DNA of 64,000 nt from Desulfocarbo indianensis. GTDB lineage: Bacteria > Desulfobacterota > Desulfarculia > Desulfarculales > Desulfarculaceae. A model generated the notes under the pieces. That model was not told the origin of the DNA. It saw only the letters and a program-made list of their open reading frames with translations, and did not search any database. Position numbers and translations under genes: made by a program. The stretch spans positions 85,444 to 149,443 of the forward strand of contig LBMP01000002.1 of assembly GCA_001184205.1 (NCBI GenBank), given 5' to 3'. Positions 9,014 to 17,756 of this stretch are shown here, in pieces. Within the stretch, counting starts at the first letter, position 1. Every line of letters starts with the position of its first letter.

Positions 9014-9664
9014 ATGCCAGAGATTGAAGTCAGCCGGCCCATCTTGGAGGCCAACCAGCGGATAGCCCAGGGCAACCGGCGGAAATTCCAGGAAGCGGGG
9101 GTAAAGGTCCTCAATCTTATTTCCAGTCCCGGCGCGGGCAAGACCACTCTTTTGGAGCAGACCTTGAGCCGGGTGGCTGCTGAATTGGCCGTGGGCGTGG
9201 TGGAAGGCGACATCCAAACCACCGAGGACGCCCAACGGGTGGCGGCCTGCGGGGTGAGGGCGGTGCAGATCGAGACCAAGGGCGCTTGCCATTTGGACGG
9301 CCAGATGATCAGCCAGGTGCTGGCCGCCTTTGAGCTGGACAAGCTGGACCTGCTCATCGTGGAAAACGTGGGCAACCTGGTCTGTCCGGTGGAGTTCGAC
9401 CTGGGCGAGGACATGAAGGTGGCGGTGCTTTCGGTGACCGAGGGCGACGACAAGCCCAGCAAGTATCCCCAGCTTTTTCAGGAAGCCGGGGTGCTCATCG
9501 TCAACAAGATAGACTTGCTGCCCTACATTGATTGCGATCTGGAGCGCATCCACCAGACCTGCCGCCGGCTCAATCCGTCGCAAAAAATCTTCGACCTTTC
9601 CTGCCGCAGCGGCGAGGGTCTGGAGGATTGGGTTGCATGGCTGAAGGCGTGGACAAGGAGCTGA
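9014..9664 (+). CDS. hypB: hydrogenase nickel incorporation GTPase HypB
   Basis: A 216-residue GTPase that works with HypA in loading nickel into the hydrogenase large subunit. The P-loop SSPGAGKTT lies near residues 37-45. The metal-site motif GACHLDG has Cys91 and His92, and NKID is near residue 165. It lacks the N-terminal CxxCGC motif and the His-rich extension found in some HypB proteins, so it is the minimal form without nickel storage. Its 3' end overlaps the start of hypF by 28 bases. Confidence 0.95.
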   Translation: MPEIEVSRPILEANQRIAQGNRRKFQEAGVKVLNLISSPGAGKTTLLEQTLSRVAAELAVGVVEGDIQTTEDAQRVAACGVRAVQIETKGACHLDGQMISQVLAAFELDKLDLLIVENVGNLVCPVEFDLGEDMKVAVLSVTEGDDKPSKYPQLFQEAGVLIVNKIDLLPYIDCDLERIHQTCRRLNPSQKIFDLSCRSGEGLEDWVAWLKAWTRS

Positions 9665-12033
9665 ATCCGGCCGCCGGCGCGGGCCTGATGCGGGTGCGCG
9701 GCCAGGTGGAGGGCGTGGTGCAGGGGGTGGGCTTCCGCCCCTTTGTCTACGGCCTGGCCCAGGATTTGGGTCTCACCGGCACGGTGATAAACACCGCGGC
9801 CGGGGTGGAGCTGGAGGTGCAGGGGGGCGGCCGCGAAGTCGCCGAGTTCTTCCGCCGCCTGGTGTCGGAAGCGCCGCCCCTGGCCAGTGTGGATTCGCTG
9901 AGCTGGGACGACGTGCAGCCCATGGCGGACGAGCAGGGGTTCCGCATATTGCAATCCCGCGCCGGCACCCGCCGCGCCCTCATCTCGCCGGACGCGGCGG
10001 TGTGCGAGGCCTGCCTGGCCGAGATGCGCGACCCGGCCGACCGCCGCTACCGCTATCCCTTCATCAACTGCACCCATTGCGGCCCGCGCTACACCATCAT
10101 CCAGGACCTGCCCTATGACCGGCCCTTCACCACCATGAAGGCCTTCAAAATGTGCCCCGCCTGCCAGGCGGAATACGACGACCCCGGCGACCGCCGTTTT
10201 CACGCCCAGCCCAACGCCTGCCCCCGATGCGGCCCCCGGCTGTGGCTGGCCGACGCCGAGGGCGAGGAAATTCCCTGCGCCGATCCCATCCAGGCGGCGG
10301 CAGAGGCCCTGCGCCAGGGCCAGGTGCTGGCCATCAAGGGCCTGGGAGGCTTTCACCTGGCCGCGGACGCCTTTAACGAAGACGCGGTGGCGGTCCTGCG
10401 CGCCCGCAAGCACCGCGAGGAAAAGCCCCTGGCGCTCATGGTCGCCAATCTGGAGACGGCCGGGGAGTTGGCGGCCTTGGATGCCTTGAGCCGAGAGGCC
10501 CTCGCCAGCCGGGAGCGCCCCATCGTGCTCTGTCCCCAAGAGGCCGCCAGCGGCGTGGCCCCCTCGGTGAATCCGCGCAACCGCCTGCTGGGCCTGATGC
10601 TGCCCTATACCCCTTTGCATCATCTGCTCATGGACGAGGGTTTTAAGGCCCTGGTCATGACCTCGGGCAACGTGAGCGAGGAGCCCATCTGCCTGGCCAA
10701 CCAGGAGGCCTTGGCCTGCCTGGGCCGGGCCGCCCCCCGGGGGGCCATCGCCGACAAGTTCCTGCTGCACGACCGCGACATCCATCTGCGCTCGGACGAT
10801 TCCGTGGTGCGGGTGACGGCGGGACGCCTGCGCCATGTGCGGCGCTCGCGCGGTTTCGTGCCGGCGCCGATCAACCTGGCGCCCGGCCTCGTCCCGGCGG
10901 GCTGCCCGCCGGTGTTGGCTGCCGGCGCCCACCTGAAAAACACCCTTTGCCTGCTGCGCGGCAGCAAGGCTTTCGTTAGCCAGCACGTGGGCGATCTGGA
11001 AAACCTGGAGACCCTGCAATTCTTCGAGATGACCGCCGAACACCTGGAGCGCATCCTGGAGGCTTCCCCCGGCGTGATCGCCTGCGACCTGCACCCTGAT
11101 TACCTCTCCACCCGCTGGGCCCAGGAGGCCGCCGCAGAGCGGGGCCTGCCCCTGGTGCGGGTGCAGCACCACCACGCCCACGCGGTGGCGGTGATGGCCG
11201 AGCACGGGCTATCGGGCCCGGTGCTGGGCTTAAGCCTGGACGGCACCGGCTACGGCCCGGACGGCACGGTGTGGGGCGGCGAAATGCTGGCCGCCGAGCA
11301 CCACGCCTACCGGCGGCTGGGATTCCTGCGGCGGTTTGCCCTGCCCGGCGGCGAGGCGGCGGTTAAAGAGCCCTGGCGGCTGGCCTTGGGCGTCCTGGAT
11401 GATCTGTACGGCGAGGGCGCGGCAAAACTGGGCCTGGAGGTGGTGGGCCGCTTCGGCCGGCATTTGCCGCTCATCCGCCAGATGAAGTCGGGCGGGCTCA
11501 ATTCGCCGCTCACCTCCAGCCTGGGCCGGCTATTCGACGCGGCGGCGGCCTTGAGCGGCCTGCGTTTCGAGGTGGCCTACGAGGGCCAGGCCGCCATCGA
11601 GTTCGAGCAATGCCTGGCAGCGCCGGCCAAGGCCGGCTATGATTTCGCCGTGATCGAGGAAGAGGGCCTCATGGTGCTGGATTGGCGGGAGGCCATGCGC
11701 CAGCTGATAAGCGAAACCCTGGCGGGCTCAAGCCAGCCGAAGGTCGCCGCCAGGTTCCACGCCGGGCTCATAAGCGGCCTGGCCCGTTGGGCCGCGGAGG
11801 GGGCGCGGCGGGCGGGTCTGGAGCGGGTCTGCCTGGGCGGCGGCTGTCTCTTGAACGCGGCCATATTGGAAGGCTTGCCGCCGCTTCTGGAAGCGGCCGG
11901 CTTGGCCGTGTTCACGCCGGAGGCCCTGCCCGCCGGCGACGGCGGCCTTTGCCTGGGCCAGGCCCTGGCCGCGGCCTGGGCCTGGCAGCGGGGTCTGCCG
12001 GACGGCCAGACCGCGCTGGGCCCCCAGGACTAA
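9637..12033 (+). CDS. hypF: carbamoyltransferase HypF
   Basis: A 798-residue enzyme that makes the thiocyanate on HypE from carbamoyl phosphate, the source of the cyanide ligands of [NiFe]-hydrogenase. Domains in order are acylphosphatase (about 18-105, with VQGVGFRPFVYGLA), paired zinc fingers (about 123-205, with CEACLAEM, CTHCGP, CPACQAEY and CPRCGP), a YrdC-like domain, and a Kae1-like domain with the HHHAHA metal motif near residue 509. Start ATG 9637 has GGAGG upstream and lies inside hypB, indicating coupling. A longer frame from 9532 is unlikely. Confidence 0.95.
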   Translation: MAEGVDKELNPAAGAGLMRVRGQVEGVVQGVGFRPFVYGLAQDLGLTGTVINTAAGVELEVQGGGREVAEFFRRLVSEAPPLASVDSLSWDDVQPMADEQGFRILQSRAGTRRALISPDAAVCEACLAEMRDPADRRYRYPFINCTHCGPRYTIIQDLPYDRPFTTMKAFKMCPACQAEYDDPGDRRFHAQPNACPRCGPRLWLADAEGEEIPCADPIQAAAEALRQGQVLAIKGLGGFHLAADAFNEDAVAVLRARKHREEKPLALMVANLETAGELAALDALSREALASRERPIVLCPQEAASGVAPSVNPRNRLLGLMLPYTPLHHLLMDEGFKALVMTSGNVSEEPICLANQEALACLGRAAPRGAIADKFLLHDRDIHLRSDDSVVRVTAGRLRHVRRSRGFVPAPINLAPGLVPAGCPPVLAAGAHLKNTLCLLRGSKAFVSQHVGDLENLETLQFFEMTAEHLERILEASPGVIACDLHPDYLSTRWAQEAAAERGLPLVRVQHHHAHAVAVMAEHGLSGPVLGLSLDGTGYGPDGTVWGGEMLAAEHHAYRRLGFLRRFALPGGEAAVKEPWRLALGVLDDLYGEGAAKLGLEVVGRFGRHLPLIRQMKSGGLNSPLTSSLGRLFDAAAALSGLRFEVAYEGQAAIEFEQCLAAPAKAGYDFAVIEEEGLMVLDWREAMRQLISETLAGSSQPKVAARFHAGLISGLARWAAEGARRAGLERVCLGGGCLLNAAILEGLPPLLEAAGLAVFTPEALPAGDGGLCLGQALAAAWAWQRGLPDGQTALGPQD

Positions 12034-12045
12034 GGAGCTTTCACC

Positions 12046-13131
12046 TTGAAGCACGCCGACGAGTTTCGCGACCCCCAATTGACCAGAAACCTGGCCAGGG
12101 CCATCACCGCCGCCAGCCGTAAGCCGGTGCGCTTCATGGAGCTGTGCGGCACCCACACCATGGCCATCGCCCGCCACGGCCTGCTGGAGATGCTGCCGCC
12201 CACGGTGGAGCTGGTTTCCGGGCCGGGCTGCCCGGTCTGCGTCACCGCCACCGAGGAGATAGACCGCGCCGTGAAATTGGCCCGGCAACCCGGCGTGGTG
12301 GTGGCCACTTTCGGCGATCTGCTGCGGGTGCCGGGCAGCCAAAGCTCTCTGGCCAGGGAGCGCGCCGCCGGAGCCAAGGTGGAAATCGTGTATTCCCCCT
12401 TGGACGCCCTGGAGCTGGCCAAAAGGCAGACGGCCAGCCAGGTGGTGTTCCTGGGCATCGGCTTCGAGACCACCGCGCCCACGGTGGCCGCCGCCATGGC
12501 CATGGCCAAAAACCAGGGCCTGCTAAATTTCAGCGTGCTGGCCGCCCACAAGCTGCTGCCCCCGGCCATGGAAGCCCTGCTAACCGGCCCTTCCCTGGGC
12601 TTGCACGGCTTCATCTGTCCCGGCCACGTGACCACCGTCATCGGCACCGCGGCCTACGAGGAGGTGGTGGCCCGCCACGGGCTGCCCTGCGTGGTGGCCG
12701 GTTTCGAGCCGGCCGACATCCTGGCCACATTGCTTATGCTGGTCAAGCAGGCGGAAGCCGGGCAGGCCAGGGTGGAGATCCAGTATCGCCGGGCGGTTTC
12801 GCCCCAGGGCAATCCCCAGGCCAGGGAGATGATGAACCAGGTTTTCCAGCCGGTGGACGCGGCCTGGCGCGGCCTGGGCGTGATTCCGCAAAGCGGCCTG
12901 GAGCCGGGCCCGGACTACCGGGAGTTGGACGCGCGGCGGCGTTTCGATCTGGAAGTGCCGCCGGCCCATGACCCGCCCGCCTGCCGCTGCGGCGACGTGC
13001 TCCGGGGCCTGTGCCGGCCGCCGGACTGCAAGCTGTTCGCCGCGGTCTGCACCCCCACCCAGCCGGTGGGGCCCTGCATGGTTTCCCAAGAGGGCACCTG
13101 CGCGGCCTGGTTCAAATATAGGCGGGCCTGA
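12046..13131 (+). CDS. hypD: hydrogenase maturation protein HypD
   Basis: A 361-residue iron-sulfur scaffold protein on which the Fe(CN)2CO unit is assembled. It shows the motifs ELCGTHTMAI, GPGCPVC (cluster/active Cys), GFETTAPT, CPGHV and a Cys-rich C-terminus (ACRCGDVLRG and CMVSQEGTCAAW). The start is TTG at 12046 with AAGGAG nine bases upstream. It begins 12 bases after hypF. No hypC gene lies before or after it, although HypC normally partners HypD. Confidence 0.95.
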   Translation: MKHADEFRDPQLTRNLARAITAASRKPVRFMELCGTHTMAIARHGLLEMLPPTVELVSGPGCPVCVTATEEIDRAVKLARQPGVVVATFGDLLRVPGSQSSLARERAAGAKVEIVYSPLDALELAKRQTASQVVFLGIGFETTAPTVAAAMAMAKNQGLLNFSVLAAHKLLPPAMEALLTGPSLGLHGFICPGHVTTVIGTAAYEEVVARHGLPCVVAGFEPADILATLLMLVKQAEAGQARVEIQYRRAVSPQGNPQAREMMNQVFQPVDAAWRGLGVIPQSGLEPGPDYRELDARRRFDLEVPPAHDPPACRCGDVLRGLCRPPDCKLFAAVCTPTQPVGPCMVSQEGTCAAWFKYRRA

Positions 13132-13209
13132 AGGGGCGCTAGCCTCCAGGCTCCGCCGCCGCGCTTTAGCCGGCCGTTCCACGGGATTACGAAGCCCGCT
13201 GGTTTTTTC

Positions 13210-13239
13210 TTGACGTATTGCAAACGTTTGCAGTATATA
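13210..13239 (+). promoter_or_regulatory. sigma-70-type promoter of the lacI-type gene
   Basis: TTGACG (13210-13215) and TATATA (13234-13239) are spaced 18 bases apart. The spacer holds the operator at 13219-13232. A transcript would start near 13246, just before the GTG at 13269. Confidence 0.65.
13219..13232. promoter_or_regulatory. LacI-family operator 1 (autoregulatory)
   Basis: TGCAAACGTTTGCA is a perfect 14-bp palindrome with the central CG typical of LacI/PurR-family operators. It sits exactly between the -35 and -10 of the regulator's own promoter. The same core recurs at 14348-14359. Confidence 0.8.
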
Positions 13240-13268
13240 GGTCGCTAACACCAGCAAAGCAGGCGATA

Positions 13269-14294
13269 GTGGCGCCCACCATCAAGGAAATAGCCAAGCG
13301 GGCCGGAGTTTCCTACTCCACGGTTTCCCGGGCCCTCAACCAGAAAAAAGGGGTGCGCCCCGAGATCCGGGAGCTGGTGGGCAGGATCGCCCGCGAACTG
13401 GACTACGTGCCCCATGCCTCGGCCAGGGCGCTGGTGCAAAACCGGGTGGGGGTGATCGGGGTGGTGATTCCCCGCACCAGCGAGTTCGCTTTTCAGAATC
13501 CCTATTTCTCGCATATGCTGCTGGGTTTGAGCGCCGTGGCCAGCCGGCATGACTACAATCTCATGCTCACCATCAACGAAAAGAAAAGCTACGTCTCGCT
13601 TTATCACCGCCATCTGGTGGACGGCATCGTGGTCGTGGCCAACCGCATCGACGATGAGCGCATCTTCGAGCTGGTGGAAAAGAAGGTGCCGGCCGTGGCC
13701 GTGCCGGGCTTCCCCGCCGGCGAATCGCCGGGCATGGCCAGCGTGAACTCGGAAAACGTGCAATGCGTGCGCCGCGCGGTCAATTACCTGATAAGCCTGG
13801 GGCATCGCGACATAGCCTTCATCCTGGGCCAGAGCAATTCCAAATACACCATCGAGCGGTCCCAGGCCTTCAAGCAAGCCTTCCGGGATAATGATTTACC
13901 CTGGAAGGACTATTATCTGGTGGAAAGCGATTTTTCCAAAAGGGACGGCTACCGGCTGATGGGGCAGCTCTTGGACCTGCCCGACCCGCCCAGCGCCGTG
14001 ATCTGCATCAACGATTCGGTGACGCCGGGCGCCCTGCACCAGATAAACAGCCGCAAATTGAAAATCCCGCACGATATCTCGGTGCTGGCCATCGGCTGTT
14101 CGGACAATCTGGAGCTTTTCCAGCCGCCCTTGACCACCATCAAGGTGCCGGTGATCCAGGTGGGCCGCGCCGCGGCGGAGCTGGTCATTCAGTTGATCGA
14201 GACCGGCGATTGCCTGCAAAAGGATATCGTGATCCCCGCGGATCTGGTCATCAGGGAATCCACCGGCGTTTGCCAAACCGGGAGCCGGCAATGA
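13269..14294 (+). CDS. LacI-family transcriptional regulator
   Basis: A 341-residue repressor-type protein. The N-terminal helix-turn-helix is PTIKEIAKRAGVSYSTVSRAL, with hinge helix ARALVQNRVGVIG, followed by a periplasmic-binding-protein-like sensor domain. I start it at GTG 13269; the open frame from TTG 13218 would place the start inside the operator. A strong terminator follows the stop, so the gene is monocistronic. Matching palindromes in its own promoter and just upstream of the thiolase gene imply it represses itself and the thiolase. The effector cannot be read. It sits between hypD and hypE, separating the hyp genes. Confidence 0.9.
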   Translation: MAPTIKEIAKRAGVSYSTVSRALNQKKGVRPEIRELVGRIARELDYVPHASARALVQNRVGVIGVVIPRTSEFAFQNPYFSHMLLGLSAVASRHDYNLMLTINEKKSYVSLYHRHLVDGIVVVANRIDDERIFELVEKKVPAVAVPGFPAGESPGMASVNSENVQCVRRAVNYLISLGHRDIAFILGQSNSKYTIERSQAFKQAFRDNDLPWKDYYLVESDFSKRDGYRLMGQLLDLPDPPSAVICINDSVTPGALHQINSRKLKIPHDISVLAIGCSDNLELFQPPLTTIKVPVIQVGRAAAELVIQLIETGDCLQKDIVIPADLVIRESTGVCQTGSRQ

Positions 14295-14337
14295 TATCCC
14301 GCCGCGCGCCCGGCGAGAGGACGGCGGATATTTTTTT
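14294..14337 (+). terminator. terminator of the lacI-type gene
   Basis: The stem ATATCC(C)GCCG pairs with CGGCGGATAT, with one bulged base, across 14294-14331. It is followed directly by a run of seven T. It starts at the stop codon of the regulator. Confidence 0.8.
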
Positions 14338-14347
14338 ATCGCCATGC

Positions 14348-14359
14348 GCAAACGTTTGC
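14348..14359. promoter_or_regulatory. LacI-family operator 2, upstream of the thiolase
   Basis: GCAAACGTTTGC is a perfect 12-bp palindrome with the same core as operator 1. It lies 183 bases before the thiolase ATG and just after the regulator's terminator, so it most likely controls thiolase transcription. No clear -35/-10 pair is visible around it. Confidence 0.7.
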
Positions 14360-14417
14360 AGTTAGGCCATGGTTTGACTACCGCCCGGCCGGCGAGGAAG
14401 GATCAGGAAACGCGACC

Positions 14418-14534
14418 ATGTCTTGCGGCATCCCCCCTGACAAGGTGCCAGGCACCGCGGCCCAGGTCGGAGCCGTCACCAACCAAAGCCCGAACCCCAA
14501 CCTGCCCCAGCAGCCGGAGGAGCAACAGGCATGA
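14418..14534 (+). CDS. possible 38-aa leader peptide
   Basis: A short frame starts at ATG 14418 (MSCGIPPDKVPGT) and ends with a TGA that overlaps the thiolase ATG as ATGA. The product is rich in Pro, Gln and Asn. The overlap would allow translational coupling. The ribosome site is weak (AGGAAACGCGACC). It has no recognisable family and could be chance. Confidence 0.25.
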   Translation: MSCGIPPDKVPGTAAQVGAVTNQSPNPNLPQQPEEQQA

Positions 14535-15796
14535 GCGGCGAAGTGGTGATAACCAGCGCGGTGCGCACCCCCATCGGCAAATACTGCGGAAGCCTGCGCG
14601 AGGTTCCGGCCCACGAGTTGGGGGCCCTGGTCCTCAAGGAGGCGGCGCGGCGCTCCGGCCTGGAGCCCGGCCTCATCGAAGACGTGGTCATGGGGCAGTC
14701 CTACCAGAACGGCGAAAGCGTGAACCTCGCCAGGATGTCGCTTTTGGCCGCGGGCTGGCCGGTGGAGATACCCGGCGTCACCCTGGACCGCCGCTGCCTT
14801 TCCGGCCTGGACGCGGTGTGTTTCGCGGCCATGGAGATCATGAGCGGCTGCGCCGAGGTGGTGGCGGCCGGCGGGGTGGAGAGCATGAGCCGCGCCGAGC
14901 TGTACGTACCCGGCGAGTTCGTGAAATGGGGGCTGGGCGGGCTTTCCGATCCCAAATGGGGCTTCATGCCCAAGGGGCACGGCGCGCTGCCCATGTGGGG
15001 CATCCCCTTTTTCGACCGCATCCAGCGGGCCAGGGTGATGTCGCAGCCCGTTGACCGCTTCGGCGAGCTCAATTCCATGATGACCTGGGCCGAGGCCGCC
15101 GCCCGCGAGGAAGGCATCAGCCGGGAGGCGGCCGATTGCTGGGCGCTGCGCAGCCATGAACGGGCCGTGGCCGCTACCCGCGAGGGCAGGTTCGCCGAGG
15201 AAACCGTGGCCGTGAGCCTGCCGCCCAAAAAAGGCGAGGCCGGGCTCTTCGCCCAGGACGAGACGCCCCGCGCCGACGTGAGCCTGGCGAGGCTGGCCAA
15301 GTTGCCCGCGGTCTATGCCGGCGGCATCTGCACGGCGGGCAACTCCTCCACCGAGAACGACGGCGCCGCGGCGGTGGTGCTCATGTCAACGGAAAAGGCC
15401 GCCCGGCTGGGCCTGGAGCCCCTGGGCCGATTGCTGGGCTTCGCGGTGGCCGCGGCCGATCCCCGCCTCACCTATCCCGCGGTGCCGGCGGCGGTGAACA
15501 AGGCCCTGGCCAGGGCCGGCCTGACCCTGGCCGACATGGACCTCATAGAGGTGCAGGAGGCCTTCGCCGCCCAGCTTCTGGCCGACGCCAAACTCATGGG
15601 CCTGGGACAGGAGCGGATGGAGGAAAAGCTCAACGTGAACGGCTCCGGCATTTCCCTGGGCCATCCCATCGCCGCCACCGGGGTCATGCGGCTCACCACC
15701 CTGCTGCACGAGATGCGGAGGCGGGGCAGCCGCTACGGCCTGGAGGCCATCTGCGGCGGCGGCGGCCAGGGCATCGCGGCGGTGGTGGCCCGCTAA
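14531..15796 (+). CDS. acetyl-CoA acetyltransferase (thiolase)
   Basis: A 421-residue thiolase that condenses or cleaves acyl-CoA and acetyl-CoA. The nucleophilic Cys89 is in DRRCLSGLDAV. The substrate-binding NGSGISLGHPIAATG with its catalytic His is near residue 370-380, and the second Cys is in CGGGGQG near residue 407. The full set of catalytic residues is present. Chain specificity cannot be told apart (acetoacetyl-CoA thiolase or beta-ketoadipyl/3-ketoacyl type). A LacI-type operator lies upstream, an uncommon control for a lone thiolase. A terminator follows. Confidence 0.92.
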   Translation: MSGEVVITSAVRTPIGKYCGSLREVPAHELGALVLKEAARRSGLEPGLIEDVVMGQSYQNGESVNLARMSLLAAGWPVEIPGVTLDRRCLSGLDAVCFAAMEIMSGCAEVVAAGGVESMSRAELYVPGEFVKWGLGGLSDPKWGFMPKGHGALPMWGIPFFDRIQRARVMSQPVDRFGELNSMMTWAEAAAREEGISREAADCWALRSHERAVAATREGRFAEETVAVSLPPKKGEAGLFAQDETPRADVSLARLAKLPAVYAGGICTAGNSSTENDGAAAVVLMSTEKAARLGLEPLGRLLGFAVAAADPRLTYPAVPAAVNKALARAGLTLADMDLIEVQEAFAAQLLADAKLMGLGQERMEEKLNVNGSGISLGHPIAATGVMRLTTLLHEMRRRGSRYGLEAICGGGGQGIAAVVAR

Positions 15797-15845
15797 GGCA
15801 AGGCGCTGCTTCACGCTCTTTGCCTGGCCAAGCTATTGGCCGGGC

Positions 15846-15886
15846 AACCCGGCGGTCGTTCACTCTCCGGCCGCCGGGTTTCTGTT
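15846..15886 (+). terminator. terminator after the thiolase
   Basis: A 10-bp perfect stem AACCCGGCGG / CCGCCGGGTT (15846-15855, 15871-15880), followed by TCTGTT. It separates the thiolase from hypE, so hypE needs its own promoter in the following 200 bases. Confidence 0.65.
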
Positions 15887-16080
15887 CCCCTCCGCCGGCC
15901 GGGCAAAGCGCTTTCCCGCCGGGGCGGCGCTCCCTCTGGTTTTACTTCGCTTCCGCTTCATGGTATGCAGATAGGCAGGCCGGCGGGCCCTCCACTTTTT
16001 TGCATATGGATGACAGGAAACGCGCCGCCTTGGGGGGGGCGCGGGCCGGGCCCTTGTAAGGCCGGGCGGAGAACAGAAGC

Positions 16081-17088
16081 ATGAACGAGACCATTCTGCT
16101 GGATCACGGGGCCGGAGGCCGGGCCAGCCACGAGCTGGTGCAGCGGGTCTTCGCCCGCCACTTCAGCAACCCCGCCCTGGACAGCCTGGACGACGCGGCG
16201 GTGGTGGAAGCGCCGGCCGGCCGTTTGGCCATCAGCACCGATACCTTCGTGGTGGACCCCATCGTGTTTCCGGGGGGCAACATCGGCTCCTTGGCGGTGC
16301 ACGGCACGGTGAACGACCTTTGCTGCCGGGGCGCGCGCCCCCTTTGGCTCACCGCCGGTTTCGTTCTGGAAGAGGGCCTGCCCCTGGCCCTTTTGGAGGA
16401 GGTGGTGGCGGCCATGGCCGAGGCCGCCTCCGCGGCGGGGGTGGCCATCGTGGCCGGCGACACCAAGGTGGTGGGCCGGGGCCAGGCCGACAAGGTTTTC
16501 ATCAACACCGCCGGGGTGGGGGTCATAGCGCCGGGGGTGGAGATAGGCGGGCACATGGCCCGGCCCGGCGACGCGGTGCTGGTATCCGGCTCCATGGGCG
16601 ACCACGGCGTAACCATCCTGGCCCAGCGCGCCGGCTTGGGCCTGAACGCGCCGCTGGTCAGCGATTCGGCCGCGCTGCACGGCATGGCCGCCGGCCTCAT
16701 CGCGGCCTGTCCCGGCCTGCACGTGTTGCGCGATCCCACCAGGGGCGGCCTGGCCACCACCTTGAACGAGATAGCCGCCTCCAGCGGGGTCGCCCTGGAA
16801 TTGGACGAGGGGACCATTCCGGTGGACGCGGCGGTGAACGGGGTTTGCGAGCTGCTGGGCCTGGACCCCCTGTATCTGGCCAACGAGGGCAAGCTCATCG
16901 CCATCGTGGCGGAAGACCAAGCGCCGGCCGCGCTGGAGGCCATGCGCTCCCATGCCAAGGGCGGCCGGGCCGCCGTAATCGGCCGGGTGCTGGAAGCGCC
17001 GGCGGGCCGGGTCTGGCTGAACACCGCGGTGGGGGGCCGCCGCCTGTTGGACATGCTCTCCGGCGAACCCCTGCCCAGGATTTGCTAG
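16081..17088 (+). CDS. hypE: hydrogenase maturation protein HypE
   Basis: A 335-residue AIR-synthase-like ATPase that carries the carbamoyl group from HypF on its C-terminal cysteine and dehydrates it to thiocyanate. The N-terminal LLDHGAGGRASHEL and the DPTRGGLATTLNEIA segment are diagnostic. The protein ends PRIC, with the essential terminal Cys as the last residue. GGAG lies nine bases before the ATG. It is separated from hypABFD by the regulator and thiolase genes. Confidence 0.95.
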   Translation: MNETILLDHGAGGRASHELVQRVFARHFSNPALDSLDDAAVVEAPAGRLAISTDTFVVDPIVFPGGNIGSLAVHGTVNDLCCRGARPLWLTAGFVLEEGLPLALLEEVVAAMAEAASAAGVAIVAGDTKVVGRGQADKVFINTAGVGVIAPGVEIGGHMARPGDAVLVSGSMGDHGVTILAQRAGLGLNAPLVSDSAALHGMAAGLIAACPGLHVLRDPTRGGLATTLNEIAASSGVALELDEGTIPVDAAVNGVCELLGLDPLYLANEGKLIAIVAEDQAPAALEAMRSHAKGGRAAVIGRVLEAPAGRVWLNTAVGGRRLLDMLSGEPLPRIC

Positions 17089-17187
17089 ACGCCGGCAAAA
17101 AGCTAGGCGCCCGGCCTTGCGGGGCCGAGCGCCGTGGCGGGCTCAAGCGGGCGGCCCATTCGCCAAGCCGCCCATGGCTTGCAGGGC

Positions 17188-17679
17188 CTACACCGTGCCG
17201 GGCAGGCGGCAATGCTCGGGGCCCCGCACGGAGATCACCGGGCAGGGGGCGTGGCGGAAAACTTTTTCAGCGGTGGAGCCGAACAAGGCGCCGGCCAGGT
17301 TGCTGCGCCCCTTGGTGCCCATTACCAGCATATCCGCCTCTTCCTGCTTGATGGCTTTCACGATCTGCTCCCAGGGCAGGCCCTCGCGGAACACCAGTCG
17401 GCAGGGCACGCCGGCGGCCCTGGAAAGATATTCCTTTTCGAATTCCGCCTTACGGTCCGCTATGGCGGTTTCTACATATTTTTCCCTGGAGACGCCGAAT
17501 CCCTGGGCGCTCAAGCGCTCGATTTGCTCCAAGCCGCGGCTGTTGATCACGCTTAAAAGGATCAATTCAGCGCCCAAGGACTTGGCCAGGGTAAGCGCGT
17601 GCAGGAAGGTGGTCTCGGAGTAGGACGAAAGGTCCAGAGAGGCGATGATTTTCTTGATGTCGGCTCGGCACTCTTGCAT
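17188..17679 (-). CDS. universal stress protein, UspA family
   Basis: A 163-residue single-domain Usp. The ATP-binding signature is VMGTKGRSNLAGALFGSTA (G-x2-G-x9-G-S/T), followed by VFRHAPCPVISV, so it is the nucleotide-binding type. ATG 17679 (MQECRADIKK) has AGGAG six bases upstream and is preferred over the in-frame start at 17709. It lies downstream of a Cys-rich minus-strand gene but has its own promoter-like region. Confidence 0.9.
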   Translation of the reverse strand: MQECRADIKKIIASLDLSSYSETTFLHALTLAKSLGAELILLSVINSRGLEQIERLSAQGFGVSREKYVETAIADRKAEFEKEYLSRAAGVPCRLVFREGLPWEQIVKAIKQEEADMLVMGTKGRSNLAGALFGSTAEKVFRHAPCPVISVRGPEHCRLPGTV

Positions 17680-17725
17680 GGCGTCTCCTTGTTTTTGGCA
17701 AAGGATCATTTATTTTAATTAATAA

Positions 17726-17753
17726 TTTAGCGCTAAAACCAAAAACTTGCCAA
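17726..17753 (-). promoter_or_regulatory. promoter of the uspA-like gene with overlapping palindrome
   Basis: On the minus strand, TTGGCA (from 17753) is followed after 17 bases by CTAAAT. A 12-bp palindrome, TTTAGCGCTAAA (17726-17737), overlaps the -10 region and may be an operator. It is not an FNR-type site. Confidence 0.45.
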
Positions 17754-17756
17754 TCG

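Noticed and set aside
8812-9583. Minus-strand frames antisense to hypB
   Set aside because: Overlap a well-supported hypB and lack any family resemblance.
14418-14440. MSCGIPPDKV as a possible HypC start
   Set aside because: HypC begins MCL(A/G)xP and has a conserved core; this frame is only 38 codons and lacks it.
17726-17737. TTTAGCGCTAAA as an FNR/CRP site before the uspA-like gene
   Set aside because: It does not match TTGAT-N4-ATCAA or TGTGA-N6-TCACA; kept only as an unassigned palindrome.
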